Shown in pieces: positions 17,501 through 27,038 of a stretch of DNA of 64,000 nt. Position numbers and translations under genes: made by a program. Source of the stretch: Fulvimarina manganoxydans. Its GTDB lineage: Bacteria > Pseudomonadota > Alphaproteobacteria > Rhizobiales > Rhizobiaceae. The notes below the pieces were generated by a model. The model worked only from the letters and a program-made list of their open reading frames with translations, was not told the origin of the DNA and did not search any database. The stretch lies in the NCBI RefSeq assembly GCF_900176465.1, contig NZ_FWXR01000011.1, positions 62,001 through 126,000 of the forward strand, read 5' to 3'. How positions within the stretch are numbered: the stretch's first letter is position 1; each line of letters starts with the position of its first letter.

Positions 17501-18291
17501 GCGGCTTCGAAGCCCGCTGGCTCGATTTGCGCGAGCCGGCCGATCATGCGGCGCGTGCTCCGAGCCTCCTGCGTCGAGCCGCCCACCATATGGACGCTGG
17601 GGAGGAACCTCGGCCGCTGGTCGTCGATCTCGGCTGCGGAACCGGCTCGACCCTTAGAGCTTTCGGCCAAACGGGCCATGGTTGGCGCTGGCGGCTTGTC
17701 GACAATGACGAGGCGCTTTTGGCGGAGGCCAGCCAGAGACGCCCGGACGGCGCTAGGGTCGAGACGGTCACCGCCGATCTCGCCCATCTCGACCGAGAAA
17801 TTCTCTCCGGCGCCCGTTTGGTCACGGCCTCGGCCCTGTTCGATCTCTGTTCGGACGGCTTCGTGGCGAACCTCATCGAAGCGCTTAAGAGCATCGGCGC
17901 CGGCCTCTATGCCGCGCTGAATTACGACGGGACCACCACATGGTCCGAGCCGCATCCGATGGACGAGGCGATCGTTGCCGCCTTCAACCATCACCAACGG
18001 GGCGACAAGGGTTTCGGCCCCGCCCTGGGGCCCGATTCCGGCCCCGCGATCGCGCGCTTAGCGCGACAAGCTGGCTTCATGGTCGAAACGGCGCAGACCC
18101 CTTGGGATCTCGGCCCCGATCAGGCCGGTCTGCAGGAGCGCTTTCTGGAAGGCCTCGCCCAAGCGGCTCGGGAGACGGGCCGCGTTTCCGGCGAGGCGGC
18201 GCAGGACTGGCTGGGCGTGCGAACCGAGCGGATCGCGACGAGCCGATGCGTCGTCGGCCATCTCGATTGCCTTGCCCTGCCGGCCGCCTGA
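17497..18291 (+). CDS. Class I SAM-dependent methyltransferase
   Basis: A 264-residue Rossmann-fold methyltransferase. Motif I is VVDLGCGTGSTLRAFGQ at about residues 49-65, motif II is WRLVDNDEALLAEA with an acidic ribose contact, and ETVTADLAHL and ASALFDLCSDGFV follow. The ATG overlaps the stop of the preceding glycosyltransferase gene (ATGA), so the two are translated together. It ends seven bases before the convergent cytochrome b561 gene. Its substrate is unknown; as last member of the operon it may cap a glycosylated product. Confidence 0.85.
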   Translation: MSGFEARWLDLREPADHAARAPSLLRRAAHHMDAGEEPRPLVVDLGCGTGSTLRAFGQTGHGWRWRLVDNDEALLAEASQRRPDGARVETVTADLAHLDREILSGARLVTASALFDLCSDGFVANLIEALKSIGAGLYAALNYDGTTTWSEPHPMDEAIVAAFNHHQRGDKGFGPALGPDSGPAIARLARQAGFMVETAQTPWDLGPDQAGLQERFLEGLAQAARETGRVSGEAAQDWLGVRTERIATSRCVVGHLDCLALPAA

Positions 18292-18297
18292 TCTCCT

Positions 18298-18894
18298 TCA
18301 GATCATTCGGTAAAGCATCGCGTCGCGCTTCAACAGGTGATGGTGGAGAACGCCGCCGAGATGCAAGACGAACAGGACCAGGATCGCATAGCCGAGCGCC
18401 ACATGGACCCCCATGAAGATCGGGGCCCATGTCTCGGACTTGCCGACCGGACTCCAGACGGTGACGATCCCGAACCAGTCGAGCGGAAAGCCGAAGGCAT
18501 TGGTGGCGAGGAAACCGAAGATCGGCTGCAGGAACAAGGCCACATAGAGAAGCCCATGGACGCTCTCGGCGGTGATCTTCTGCCAGCGCGGCATGGGCGG
18601 CTGCGGCGGCGTGCCGCGGATCATACGCACCACGACCCTGACCAGCATCAGCCAGAGGATCAGAAAGCCGAAGGACTCATGCAGGAAGTAGAAAGGCGTC
18701 TTGGAGTCGTTCTGGACGAATTCGATGACGAAGCCGAGCGGCCAAACGACAAGGACGAGCGCGGCGACCGCCCAATGGATCAGCCGCGACGTCGGCGCAT
18801 AGCGCGCGTTCTGGGACAGGCCTTCGGCCGGCCGAACGGCCGCCATCGTATCGCCGGCTGACGTCTCGGCGGATGCCGTCGTTTCGGGGGACAT
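18298..18894 (-). CDS. Cytochrome b561 family di-haem membrane protein
   Basis: A 198-residue integral membrane electron carrier. About 33 soluble residues precede four hydrophobic helices: WAVAALVLVVWPLGFVIEFV, FGFLILWLMLVRVVVRM, VHGLLYVALFLQPIFGFLA and MGVHVALGYAILVLFVLHL. Haem-ligand histidines appear as RLIHW, LHESFGF, VHGLLY and VHVALGY, with LHLGGVLHHH at the end. This is the CybB/YceJ arrangement, thought to oxidise quinol or superoxide. It stands alone between a convergent methyltransferase gene and the ribokinase gene 91 bases upstream on the same strand. Confidence 0.9.
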   Translation of the reverse strand: MSPETTASAETSAGDTMAAVRPAEGLSQNARYAPTSRLIHWAVAALVLVVWPLGFVIEFVQNDSKTPFYFLHESFGFLILWLMLVRVVVRMIRGTPPQPPMPRWQKITAESVHGLLYVALFLQPIFGFLATNAFGFPLDWFGIVTVWSPVGKSETWAPIFMGVHVALGYAILVLFVLHLGGVLHHHLLKRDAMLYRMI

Positions 18895-18985
18895 GGTCAC
18901 CGGCCGATCCTCTTCGAGCTTCGTGTGTTTCGAACGCACGGGTTCAACCAAGCCCATTCGGCCCGACCAATCAAGCGCCCGGCGC

Positions 18986-19978
18986 TCATCCGTCTGCGGC
19001 GCCAGCCAAGGCCGCGTCGATCTCGGCGCGCTTCGGCATGGCGCTCTGGGCTCCGACTTTGCGGCAGGCGAGCGAGGCGGCCGCTGCCGCGCGGCTGAGC
19101 GCGTCTTTGACCTCCAGCCCTTCGGCGAGGGCGGTGCTGAAGACCCCGCAAAAGGTGTCGCCCGCCCCGGTCGTGTCTTCGGCTTGGACGCGAAGGGCGG
19201 GAACGGTGACGACCTCTCCGGCAAGCGGGATCGCAACGACACCGCGCGGGCCGAGCGTTGCCACGATGCCGACGCTGAGCGCGCTCGAAAGCCGCCGAGC
19301 CAAAGCGGCCGTCTCTTCCGGCGTTTGAATGTCATGGGGGGCGTCGATCGAGCCCTCCAGGCATCGGGCCGCCGCGGCAAGCTCGCTCTCATTGACGATC
19401 AGCCAGTCGATCGATTCGCACAGGGCCCGCAGCCGCTTGTCGTCGAGATCGGGCGGAACCGGCGCCAGATTGAGGACCGTCCGCCCACCGGCCTGTCTCA
19501 CCAGGCGCGCCACGTCTCGCGAGGCCGCTTCCGGCACCTCCATCTGCAAGGCAAGGACCGTGCGCGCATTCAGGGCAAAGGCCGGGACGGAGGCTGCGGA
19601 CGGAGCGCGATTGGCCCCGCTCGCCACCGTGATCGCGTTTTCGCCATGCTTGTCGATCGAAATGAAGGCCGCGCCTGTTGGTTCGACGGAACGCAAGATG
19701 CCGGCCGTGTCGATGCCGTTTTCGGCCAGATTGGCGATCACCGCCTCGCCGAGATCGTCCTCGCCGACGGCGCCGACCATCGCGACTGCGACCATGTCCT
19801 CGCCGGCCCTCGCCGCCGCGACGGCCTGGTTCGCGCCCTTGCCGCCGAAGAGCTGGGTATAGGTCGGGCTCAATACGGTCTCGCCTGGCGGTGCGATCCG
19901 CTCGACCCGGCAGACCCAGTCCACATTGAGGGATCCGAACACCAGAACCGACGGCTTGTCACCGCGCATCTCAACCAT
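18986..19978 (-). CDS. rbsK: Ribokinase-like PfkB family sugar kinase
   Basis: A 330-residue carbohydrate kinase that would phosphorylate D-ribose at C5 using ATP. SLNVDWVCRVERIAPPGETV and FGGKGANQAVAAARAG are the substrate-side signature, NLAPVPPDL and WLIVNESELAAA the middle, and AEDTTGAGDTFCGVFSTAL the ATP-site signature with the catalytic aspartate in GAGD. The GG-x-G-x-N-Q pattern favours ribokinase over fructokinase or adenosine kinase. No ribose transporter or nucleosidase gene is adjacent, so the sugar source is not indicated. Confidence 0.88.
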   Translation of the reverse strand: MVEMRGDKPSVLVFGSLNVDWVCRVERIAPPGETVLSPTYTQLFGGKGANQAVAAARAGEDMVAVAMVGAVGEDDLGEAVIANLAENGIDTAGILRSVEPTGAAFISIDKHGENAITVASGANRAPSAASVPAFALNARTVLALQMEVPEAASRDVARLVRQAGGRTVLNLAPVPPDLDDKRLRALCESIDWLIVNESELAAAARCLEGSIDAPHDIQTPEETAALARRLSSALSVGIVATLGPRGVVAIPLAGEVVTVPALRVQAEDTTGAGDTFCGVFSTALAEGLEVKDALSRAAAAASLACRKVGAQSAMPKRAEIDAALAGAADG

Positions 19979-20682
19979 GGTTTCTCCCCTCGCGTCGCGC
20001 CGCTCCCGCCTGATGGCGGAGCTGGGCGCCTCTCTGTCTTCTTAGACTATCGATCGAAGCAGATGCGTCACAGGTCAAGAGCCGGTCGGTCTTTTGGCTT
20101 AGCGGCATCGCCTTTGTGAGACGCTTGCGGCGTCTCACTAAGAATTGTTTAGGACACGGGCCTTATGGTCGCCCCTTACGAGACGGCCATGCTGAAGCGG
20201 CCGCTATGGGGCCGATGTGATGGCATGGCATGACCTCCTCATTCTGGGAACACTGATCGCGGCGAGCGCGGCCCTTTACTTTGGGGTATCGCTTCTCATG
20301 CGATCGGTCATCGTCGCGGCGGAGGCGTTGTTCGGTGCCGGGCAGGGGGGAAAGGGCGTGCAAGGCGATGCTCATCCCTTTCTGTCGCTCGCCATGCGTC
20401 GACGCCAGGTCGGGACCCGTCATACCGTGAGTCCGGCTTCTGTTTTTTCGCGTAAGATCAATCCTTCACGGAAAATCAACCAACCGGCGTCTTTAATAAA
20501 GCCAAGCGCGGCTTTGGGCGGTGGCAAGTCCTGGAACCGGACGGTCGGGGACGTCGCGCCGGGGGTGTCCGAAGGCAAGGCTCGAAGCCGCATGCCGTTT
20601 GAAGCCTCGCGCTCAGCGCCTGATCGATAAAATCCGTCGGACGCGTCTCTCTGCCTCGACCGACAGTTGGGAAACCGTTTGA
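19979..20682. other. Long sparsely coding region upstream of the chemotaxis operon
   Basis: About 700 bases between the divergent ribokinase gene and the STAS gene. It contains a 9-bp perfect hairpin (GTGAGACGC / GCGTCTCAC, 20116-20138), one doubtful small open frame at 20220-20630, and less GC-rich DNA at 20430-20510. The chemotaxis promoter is expected in the right part, but I could not pick a definite -35/-10. Confidence 0.5.
20220..20630 (+). CDS. Doubtful small membrane protein
   Basis: An open frame of 136 residues. The first 45 residues (MAWHDLLILGTLIAASAALY, then FGVSLLMRSVIVAAEALFG) could form one or two membrane helices. The remainder is a low-complexity basic tail without recognisable features and looks like chance translation. 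A GGGG lies upstream of the ATG. It could be a short membrane protein ending early by frameshift, or no gene at all. I include it because the gap is otherwise empty. Confidence 0.25.
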   Translation: MAWHDLLILGTLIAASAALYFGVSLLMRSVIVAAEALFGAGQGGKGVQGDAHPFLSLAMRRRQVGTRHTVSPASVFSRKINPSRKINQPASLIKPSAALGGGKSWNRTVGDVAPGVSEGKARSRMPFEASRSAPDR

Positions 20683-20985
20683 ATGTCTGAATTCATGTTG
20701 AACGAACCCATCACCGTGGCGCTTCCCGCGGTCATGGATCTGAAGGCCGCCGGCCCGCTAGCCGAAAACCTGTCCGGCTTTCGCGGGATGCCGCTCAATC
20801 TCGATGCCTCGGGTGTCGAGAAGGTGGGCGCGCAATGCGTGCAAATCCTGATGTCCGTCGCCGCGACCTGGAAAGACGATATGGCACCAATCGCCCTCGT
20901 CGACCCGTCCCCTCAATTTCGTACCGGTTTGGCGCTCCTGGGTCTGACCCCCGAGGCCGTTATGGAGAAGGAAATCACACGATGA
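20683..20985 (+). CDS. STAS-domain protein of the chemotaxis operon
   Basis: A 100-residue anti-sigma-antagonist-like domain. ITVALPAVMDLKAAGPLAENL, then GMPLNLDASGVEKVGAQCVQILMS, match the STAS beta-alpha core; the usual phosphorylatable serine position falls in the DASGVEKVGAQ loop. Rhizobial che operons have such a small gene just before cheY1, so the family and place agree. The stop overlaps the cheY start (ATGA). Its role in chemotaxis is not established as far as I know; it may link receptor output to kinase control. Confidence 0.85.
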   Translation: MSEFMLNEPITVALPAVMDLKAAGPLAENLSGFRGMPLNLDASGVEKVGAQCVQILMSVAATWKDDMAPIALVDPSPQFRTGLALLGLTPEAVMEKEITR

Positions 20986-21353
20986 GCCGCACCATCCTGA
21001 CAATCGACGATTCCCGTACGATGCGGGAGATGCTCCGGGCGACGTTGGTCGCGCAGGGGTTCAACGTGATCCAGGCCGAGGACGGCCAGCATGGCGTCGA
21101 AGTCCTCGAAGGTCTCGACCAGGATCCCGACGTCATCATCACCGACATCAACATGCCCCGCATGGACGGTTTCCAGTTCATCGAGTCGGTGCGTGGCAAT
21201 GACGAATATCGGGCGATCCCGATTCTCGTTCTGACGACCGAGAGCGATGGCGAGAAGAAGCAGCGTGCGCGCCTCGCCGGTGCGACTGGCTGGATCGTCA
21301 AGCCCTTCGATCCGACCAAGCTCGTCGACGCCATCAACCGCGTCGCTGCGTAA
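20982..21353 (+). CDS. cheY1: Chemotaxis response regulator CheY (first copy)
   Basis: A 123-residue single receiver domain. The acidic pair is in TILTIDDSRTM, the phosphorylated aspartate is in DVIITDINMPRMDG, the conserved threonine in ILVLTTES, and the lysine in GWIVKPFDP. This matches CheY rather than a DNA-binding regulator. In rhizobia with two CheYs, the copy before cheA usually acts as a phosphate sink and the copy after cheB drives the motor. Translation is coupled to the STAS gene. Confidence 0.93.
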   Translation: MSRTILTIDDSRTMREMLRATLVAQGFNVIQAEDGQHGVEVLEGLDQDPDVIITDINMPRMDGFQFIESVRGNDEYRAIPILVLTTESDGEKKQRARLAGATGWIVKPFDPTKLVDAINRVAA

Positions 21354-21442
21354 CCTTGCTCAGGATCGGGCAAGGCCCCGTCGCTAGTAGCTAAGAGCCC
21401 GCGCCCCGTAGGGCCGACCGTTTGCTGAGGGTGGACAAGACG

Positions 21443-23818
21443 ATGGATGCGATGGAGGAAATCCGGCAGACCTTTTTCGAGGAATGCGCGGAGCAGCTCG
21501 CCGAATTGGAGGCCGGGCTACTCGCAATCGAGAATGGTGAAGCCGATTCCGACACGGTGAATGCGGTCTTCCGTGCCGTTCACTCGATCAAGGGCGGCGC
21601 TGGCGCCTTCTCCCTCGACGAGCTCGTGGCCTTCGCTCACATCTTCGAGACCACGCTCGACGAGCTTCGCTCGAACCGTCTCGATGCGTCCGAGACGGTT
21701 CTGAAGGTGATGCTGCGCTCGGCCGACGCCCTGGCGGACCTCGTCTCGGCGGCGCGCGACGGCGGCAACACCGACAAGGAGAAGAACGAGGCGCTCGCCG
21801 GCGAATTGCGGGCGCTCGTGGCTCTGGCCAAGGGCGAGGAGCCCCCGGCCGCCGGCGCGCCTGCCGCCTCATCCTCGTCGGTGGAATATGACGACGGCAT
21901 GGGCGATTTCGACTTCACCCCCGTCGCCGTTGACCTCTCCGAGCTGATGGGCGACATGCCGGGCAACCGGTTCCGCATCCTGTTCCGTCCCCATGACCGG
22001 CTCTATGCCAAGGCCAACGAGGCGAGCCGCGTCATTCGCGACCTTCTCGAACTCGGCGTCGGCACTGTCCATTGCGACTCTTCCGAGGTGCCGCTCCTGC
22101 CGCATCTCGATCCCGAGGGGGCCTATCTCAATTTCACCATCGAGCTCGAAACCGAGCATTCGGAGGAGAAGATCCGCGAGGTCTTCGAATTCGTCGAGTT
22201 CGATTGCGAGCTGATGATCGAGCCGATGGAAGGTCCGATCGTCCGCCAGGAAATAGACCTCGAAGGCATCGATCCCGAGATCGCAGCGCTTCTGTCACGG
22301 GTCTCCGGCGGCGAAGACTTCAATTTCGGCTCCGATGCCTTCGGTGCGCTCGAGGGAAACGACGAGAGCGGTGAGGCCGAAGACGGCTCCGAGGAGCCCA
22401 ATGAGGATCTTGCCGCGCTTCTAAAGACTGCTTCAGAGGCCGAGAGCGTCAGCGACATCATGGCCGCGGTCGCCGAGCGCGAGCCAAAGGAGGAGGCGAG
22501 CGCCGAAGCTCCGGCTCCCAAGGCCGAAGCCGCCCCGGACAAGAGCGCCGAAACGGTAAAGGCCCCGAAGGCGGAGACCGAGAAGGCCAGTGCCAGCGCG
22601 CCCAGCCCCGGCCAGACGATCCGAGTCGATCTGGAACGCGTCGACCGGCTGATCGATCTCGTCGGCGAATTGGTCATCCATCAGGTGATGCTGTCTCAGC
22701 GCGCCTATCAGGCCGGTCTCGCCAGGGCCTCGGAGGTCGCCGTCGGCTTCGACGAGTTGGAACAGCTGACCCGCGAGATCCAGGACAGCGTCATGGCCAT
22801 CCGGGCGCAGCCCGTGAAGTCCGTGTTCCAGCGCCTGCCGCGTCTCGTTCGCGAGGTCGCCGACATTTCCGGCAAATCGGTCAAGCTGGTCACCGAAGGT
22901 GAATGGACCGAGGTCGACAAAACTGTCATCGAGCGCCTCGCCGATCCGCTGACCCACATGATCCGGAATGCGATCGACCACGGGCTTGAAAAACCCGAGG
23001 ATCGCCTCGCCGCCGGCAAGGCCGAGGAAGGCACGGTCAAGGTCGCGGCGATGCATCGCTCGGGCCGTATCGTCATCGAGATCAGCGATGACGGCGCCGG
23101 CATCAATCGCAAGAAGGTCAAGGAGATCGCGGGAAATAAGGGGTTGATCCCGCCCGACGCCAATCTCTCCGACGACGAGATCGACAATCTCATCTTCCTG
23201 CCCGGCTTCTCCACCGCCAGCCAGATTTCCCAGCTTTCGGGGCGCGGCGTCGGCATGGATGTGGTGAAGCGCTCGATCCAGGCGCTCGGCGGCCGTGTCT
23301 CGATCACCTCCAAGCCCGGCAAGGGCTCGACCTTCACCATGAGCCTGCCCCTGACGCTCGCCGTTCTGGACGGCATGATCGTCTCGGTCGGCGAGCAGAC
23401 GGTGGTCGTTCCGCTGACGGCGATCATCGAGACGCTGCAGCCCAAGAAGGACGAAGTGAAGGGCTTTGGTGGCGACTCGCGCCTCATCCAGGTTCGCGAC
23501 GCCTTCCTGCCGCTCGTCGATGTGGGCCGCGAGCTCGGCTATTCCTGGGAGCCGGCCAGCGCGACCGAGGGGGTCGCAATCCTGGTCGAGGCCGAAAACG
23601 GAAGCCGCTCGGCGCTTCTCGTCGACGCCATCCAGGGTCAGCGCCAAGTCGTGATCAAGTCCCTCGAAGCCAATTACGGACGCGTGCCCGGCATCGCCGC
23701 GGCGACGATCCTGGGCGATGGCCGTGTGGCCCTCATCCTCGATGTCGACGCCGTCGTCGCCACCTCGCGCGTCGATCAGTCATCCTTCTTCACCGGCATG
23801 CAACAGGCAGCGGAGTAG
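21443..23818 (+). CDS. cheA: Chemotaxis histidine kinase CheA
   Basis: A 791-residue hybrid-free CheA. The HPt domain has its phosphoacceptor in [16 protein letters not shown] (His47). A CheY/CheB-binding segment (about 180-290) follows, then an acidic/alanine-rich linker. The dimerisation helix begins [20 protein letters not shown], the ATPase domain carries [22 protein letters not shown] and [10 protein letters not shown], and the C-terminal CheW-like domain carries [13 protein letters not shown]. Of the in-frame starts (TTG, GTG, ATG), the ATG at [15 protein letters not shown] fits family N-termini. It lies upstream of cheW, separated by five bases. Confidence 0.96.
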   Translation: MDAMEEIRQTFFEECAEQLAELEAGLLAIENGEADSDTVNAVFRAVHSIKGGAGAFSLDELVAFAHIFETTLDELRSNRLDASETVLKVMLRSADALADLVSAARDGGNTDKEKNEALAGELRALVALAKGEEPPAAGAPAASSSSVEYDDGMGDFDFTPVAVDLSELMGDMPGNRFRILFRPHDRLYAKANEASRVIRDLLELGVGTVHCDSSEVPLLPHLDPEGAYLNFTIELETEHSEEKIREVFEFVEFDCELMIEPMEGPIVRQEIDLEGIDPEIAALLSRVSGGEDFNFGSDAFGALEGNDESGEAEDGSEEPNEDLAALLKTASEAESVSDIMAAVAEREPKEEASAEAPAPKAEAAPDKSAETVKAPKAETEKASASAPSPGQTIRVDLERVDRLIDLVGELVIHQVMLSQRAYQAGLARASEVAVGFDELEQLTREIQDSVMAIRAQPVKSVFQRLPRLVREVADISGKSVKLVTEGEWTEVDKTVIERLADPLTHMIRNAIDHGLEKPEDRLAAGKAEEGTVKVAAMHRSGRIVIEISDDGAGINRKKVKEIAGNKGLIPPDANLSDDEIDNLIFLPGFSTASQISQLSGRGVGMDVVKRSIQALGGRVSITSKPGKGSTFTMSLPLTLAVLDGMIVSVGEQTVVVPLTAIIETLQPKKDEVKGFGGDSRLIQVRDAFLPLVDVGRELGYSWEPASATEGVAILVEAENGSRSALLVDAIQGQRQVVIKSLEANYGRVPGIAAATILGDGRVALILDVDAVVATSRVDQSSFFTGMQQAAE

Positions 23819-23823
23819 GCGCC

Positions 23824-24318
23824 ATGAGCAACACCAACACGCCCGTCGCGGCAAACGGCCGCGAAGGCCGCATCGACCACAAGTTCGCCCGCGAGCTCAT
23901 CGCGTTTCGCATCGGCGAGCAAGAGTTCTGCGTCGACATCATGTCCGTCCGCGAAATCCGCGGTTGGACCCCGGCGACCCCGCTGCCACACGCGCCGTCC
24001 TATGTGAACGGTGTCATCAATCTGCGCGGCGCGGTCCTGCCGATCGTCGATCTGGCAGCGCGGCTGGGCTTCCAGCGCACCGATCCGACCGCTCGCTCGG
24101 TCATCATCGTGGTGCGTGTCGACCAGCAGCTGTTCGGCCTTCTCGTCGACGCCGTGTCCGACATCCTGACGGTCACCGACGACGCGCTTCAGCCGACGCC
24201 GGATCTGGCGTCCGATCTCGCCAAGACCTTTGTGCGCGGCGTGATGGCGATGGAAGGCCGGATGATCTCGCTGATCGCGACTGAGGCCGTTCTGCCGCAG
24301 CTGCAGATGGCGGCCTGA
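23824..24318 (+). CDS. cheW: Chemotaxis coupling protein CheW
   Basis: A 164-residue adaptor that ties CheA to chemoreceptors. The two SH3-like halves are visible: [25 protein letters not shown], then [27 protein letters not shown] with the conserved N-L-R-G-x-x-x-P-V-D-L pattern, and [18 protein letters not shown]. It follows cheA by five bases and lies within the operon. Confidence 0.95.
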   Translation: MSNTNTPVAANGREGRIDHKFARELIAFRIGEQEFCVDIMSVREIRGWTPATPLPHAPSYVNGVINLRGAVLPIVDLAARLGFQRTDPTARSVIIVVRVDQQLFGLLVDAVSDILTVTDDALQPTPDLASDLAKTFVRGVMAMEGRMISLIATEAVLPQLQMAA

Positions 24319-24575
24319 TCGAGGTCGATCCGGTTCGGGCAGGTCCACGAGACGGCTCGGCTTATCGCACGATCTTTGCATCGGATCTTCGAAGAAGCCC
24401 GATGCTGAAACTTCGATCCGACATGGTCGGGATATGCGCGGTATCGCCTTCGAACGGGCTGACCGCGCCTCTAAGATGAGGACGACAGACGGTGGGGGCG
24501 TTGAAGCTGGACGGCGGCTTGGCCACGAAGGCGGCCGATAACAAGAAGGTCGGCACGCCGAATGGCGAGTTCGCC

Positions 24576-25403
24576 ATGACCGAGGCGGACTTCAAGGCGA
24601 TCGCCCGTATGCTCTACGAGGATGCCGGTATCTTCCTCGCCGAAACCAAGTCGACCTTCGTCTACTCCCGCCTGTCCAAGCGCTTGCGTGTTCATGGTCT
24701 GAACAGCTTCGCCGAATATTGCGAGCTTGTCGGAAACAAGAACAATACTGAAGAGCGCATGGCGATGCTCGCCGCGCTGACGACGAACGTCACCCACTTC
24801 TTTCGCGAAAACCATCATTTCGAGCATTTGAAATCGACATTCCTGCCGCCGTTGCTGGATGCGGCCAAGCGGGGCGGCCGGGTCCGCATCTGGTCGGCGG
24901 GCTGTTCGATCGGGCACGAGCCCTATTCGATCGCCATGACGATCCTCTCCATGTTGCCCGATGCTGGGCGCTACGACGTGCGCATCCTGGCCAGCGACAT
25001 CGATCCCAATGTCGTGGCCACCGGCCGGGCCGGCGTCTATGGCGAAAGCGCCCTGGCTTCCATCCCGGCCGAGATGCGGCGCAAATTCTTCCGGTCCGCC
25101 GGCGGTCGCAGCCGCGACGGCGAGGCCGAGTTCGAGGTGGTGGACGCGATGCGCTCCATCGTCGCCTTCCGTGAACTGAACCTCAATGGTTCGTGGCCTA
25201 TGAAGGGGCAATTCGATGCCATCTTCTGCCGCAACGTAACGATCTATTTCGATCAGAAGACGCGTGAGAAGGTCTGGGAGCGCTTCTGCGAGAAGCTTCG
25301 TGCAGGCGGTTATCTCTATGTGGGGCATTCCGAGCGCCTGTCGGGGCCTGCCCTTTCGGCGATGGCCTACGACGCGAACACTTCCTACCGGAAAAAGGGA
25401 TGA
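24576..25403 (+). CDS. cheR: Chemoreceptor glutamate methyltransferase CheR
   Basis: A 275-residue SAM-dependent O-methyltransferase acting on receptor glutamates. The N-terminal helical domain has FVYSRLSKRLRVHGL, and NVTHFFRENHHFEHL is the usual T-x-F-F-R motif. RIWSAGCSIGHEPYSIAM contains the SAM-binding G-C-S-x-G-x-E-P-Y-S signature, then ILASDIDPNVV and IFCRNVTIYFD follow. A GTG 28 codons upstream would add an unconserved tail, so the ATG of MTEADFKAIARML is preferred. A 173-bp spacer separates it from cheW. The stop is followed closely by cheB. Confidence 0.94.
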   Translation: MTEADFKAIARMLYEDAGIFLAETKSTFVYSRLSKRLRVHGLNSFAEYCELVGNKNNTEERMAMLAALTTNVTHFFRENHHFEHLKSTFLPPLLDAAKRGGRVRIWSAGCSIGHEPYSIAMTILSMLPDAGRYDVRILASDIDPNVVATGRAGVYGESALASIPAEMRRKFFRSAGGRSRDGEAEFEVVDAMRSIVAFRELNLNGSWPMKGQFDAIFCRNVTIYFDQKTREKVWERFCEKLRAGGYLYVGHSERLSGPALSAMAYDANTSYRKKG

Positions 25404-25447
25404 CGGACCGCCCTCGAGGCTCCGTTGCGAATGAGGAGAACTGGAGA

Positions 25448-26539
25448 ATGCCTTCCGCGAGCGTCCTCGTCGTCGATGATTCGGCGACCATGCGTGCCCT
25501 GATCCGTCACGCCCTCAGTCAGGATCCAGAGATTCGCGTCGTCGGCGAGGCCTCCAATCCTTTCGAAGCCAGAGAGAAGATGAAGGCGCTCGATCCCGAC
25601 GTCGTCACGCTCGATGTGGAGATGCCGAATATGAACGGCATCGACTTCCTTCAGAAGATCATGCAGCTGCGTCCAACGCCGGTGATCATGGTGTCGAACC
25701 TGACCGCGCCCGGTGCCGCCGTCACGCTCGCCGCGCTCGAGATCGGTGCTTTCGACTGTGTGGCCAAGCCAAGCGCCCGCGACACGATGTTTCAGGCGCT
25801 GCCGGGGCTCGTCAAGGAAGCGGCCCGCGCTCGTCCGGCTCTCGAGCGTCGCCGCCGCGCCTTGAGGGCACAAGCTGCGCCTGCCGCCGCCCCGGTCCAG
25901 GTCCGCGCCCCGGCAATGGCTGGGGCCGCTCCGATCGTCGTCGATCGTCCGGCCGCGGTCGCCAGATCTGGCGCTAACTATCAGATGGACGTCATCGGCA
26001 TCGGTTCGTCGACCGGCGGCGTCGAAGCCCTTCTTCAAGTTCTGGCGGATTTTCCCGCGGATTGCCCGCCGACCGTCATCGTGCAGCATCTGCCCGCCGC
26101 CTTTACGGGCTCGTTCTCCCAGCGGCTCGACCGGGTTTGCCCCGCGGCGGTGACCGAGGCGCGGGACGGCGAACCACTGCGGCGCGGCCATGTCTATCTC
26201 GCCCCGGGCGGCGAGCGGCATCTGCGCGTGAAGCAAGGGAGCCAGCCCTTCATCTCGCTGGCGGCCGAAGAGGCGGTTTCAGGCCATCGACCCTCCGTCG
26301 ACGTGATGATGGCGTCGCTCGCCAAGGCTTTCGGCCGGCGCGCGGTGGGTTGCATCCTCACCGGGATGGGCCGGGACGGCGCCCAAGGCCTCTTGGAAAT
26401 GCGTCAAGCCGGCGCAAAGACCCTTGCCCAGGATGAGGAGACCTCGCTCGTCTACGGCATGCCGCGTGTCGCATTCGAAATCGGAGCCGCCGAAAAGCGG
26501 CTGCCGCTCGGCAGGATCGCTCGTCAGATCTTTGCTTGA
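25448..26539 (+). CDS. cheB: Chemoreceptor methylesterase / deamidase CheB
   Basis: A 363-residue response-regulator esterase that removes receptor methyl groups when phosphorylated by CheA. The receiver has VLVVDDSATM, VVTLDVEMPNMNG and CVAKPS. After a proline/alanine linker of about 50 residues, the esterase carries the catalytic Ser in IGIGSSTGGVEAL, His in IVQHLPAAFTGSF, and Asp in TGMGRDGAQGL. The start is set by AGGAG nine bases upstream; an ATG at 25400 overlaps the cheR stop but has no properly spaced ribosome site. Confidence 0.94.
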   Translation: MPSASVLVVDDSATMRALIRHALSQDPEIRVVGEASNPFEAREKMKALDPDVVTLDVEMPNMNGIDFLQKIMQLRPTPVIMVSNLTAPGAAVTLAALEIGAFDCVAKPSARDTMFQALPGLVKEAARARPALERRRRALRAQAAPAAAPVQVRAPAMAGAAPIVVDRPAAVARSGANYQMDVIGIGSSTGGVEALLQVLADFPADCPPTVIVQHLPAAFTGSFSQRLDRVCPAAVTEARDGEPLRRGHVYLAPGGERHLRVKQGSQPFISLAAEEAVSGHRPSVDVMMASLAKAFGRRAVGCILTGMGRDGAQGLLEMRQAGAKTLAQDEETSLVYGMPRVAFEIGAAEKRLPLGRIARQIFA

Positions 26540-26634
26540 GCGCTGCGGCCTGAGGGTCGCGCCATAAACCACGTCCTCCCGATGAGGACTTTCTTCACGA
26601 TTTCCGCGTTAACTGCGGCGAAAAGGATCGGATC

Positions 26635-27024
26635 ATGAGCATCAAAGACCAACTCAAAGTGTTGATCGTCGATGACCACCGCACAAGCCGCATGTTGATT
26701 CGCGATGCGTTGGAGCAACTCGGCATCAAGCAGATCGTCTTCGCCGTTGACGGCGAGGAAGCTCTGAAGGCGATGATGGCGACGCCGTGCCACATCATCA
26801 TCTCCGACTTCAACATGCCGAAGATCGACGGCATCCAGCTTCTCAAGGCGATCCGGTCCTATCCGGCGACGAAGAAGGTGCCCTTCATCATCCTGACCTC
26901 GAAGGGCGATCGCGAACTCGTCCAGAAGGCGGCTCAGCTCGGCGTCAACAACTTCCTGGCCAAGCCGATCACGGTCCCGGTTTTGAAAAAGACCATCGAA
27001 GCCGTCGTCGGCCGGCTCCAGTAA
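26635..27024 (+). CDS. cheY2: Chemotaxis response regulator CheY (second copy)
   Basis: A 129-residue receiver domain: KVLIVDDHRTSRM, HIIISDFNMPKIDG with the phosphorylated aspartate, FIILTSKGD, and NNFLAKPITVPVL with the conserved lysine. Its place between cheB and cheD is that of the rhizobial motor-binding CheY2. It differs clearly from the first CheY, supporting separate jobs. Ribosome-site spacing to cheD is short, so the operon continues. Confidence 0.93.
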   Translation: MSIKDQLKVLIVDDHRTSRMLIRDALEQLGIKQIVFAVDGEEALKAMMATPCHIIISDFNMPKIDGIQLLKAIRSYPATKKVPFIILTSKGDRELVQKAAQLGVNNFLAKPITVPVLKKTIEAVVGRLQ

Positions 27025-27038
27025 GAAGGAGAGGCGCG

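Noticed and set aside
22433-23647. 404-residue open frame antisense to cheA
   Set aside because: The opposite strand contains all CheA motifs; this frame has none.
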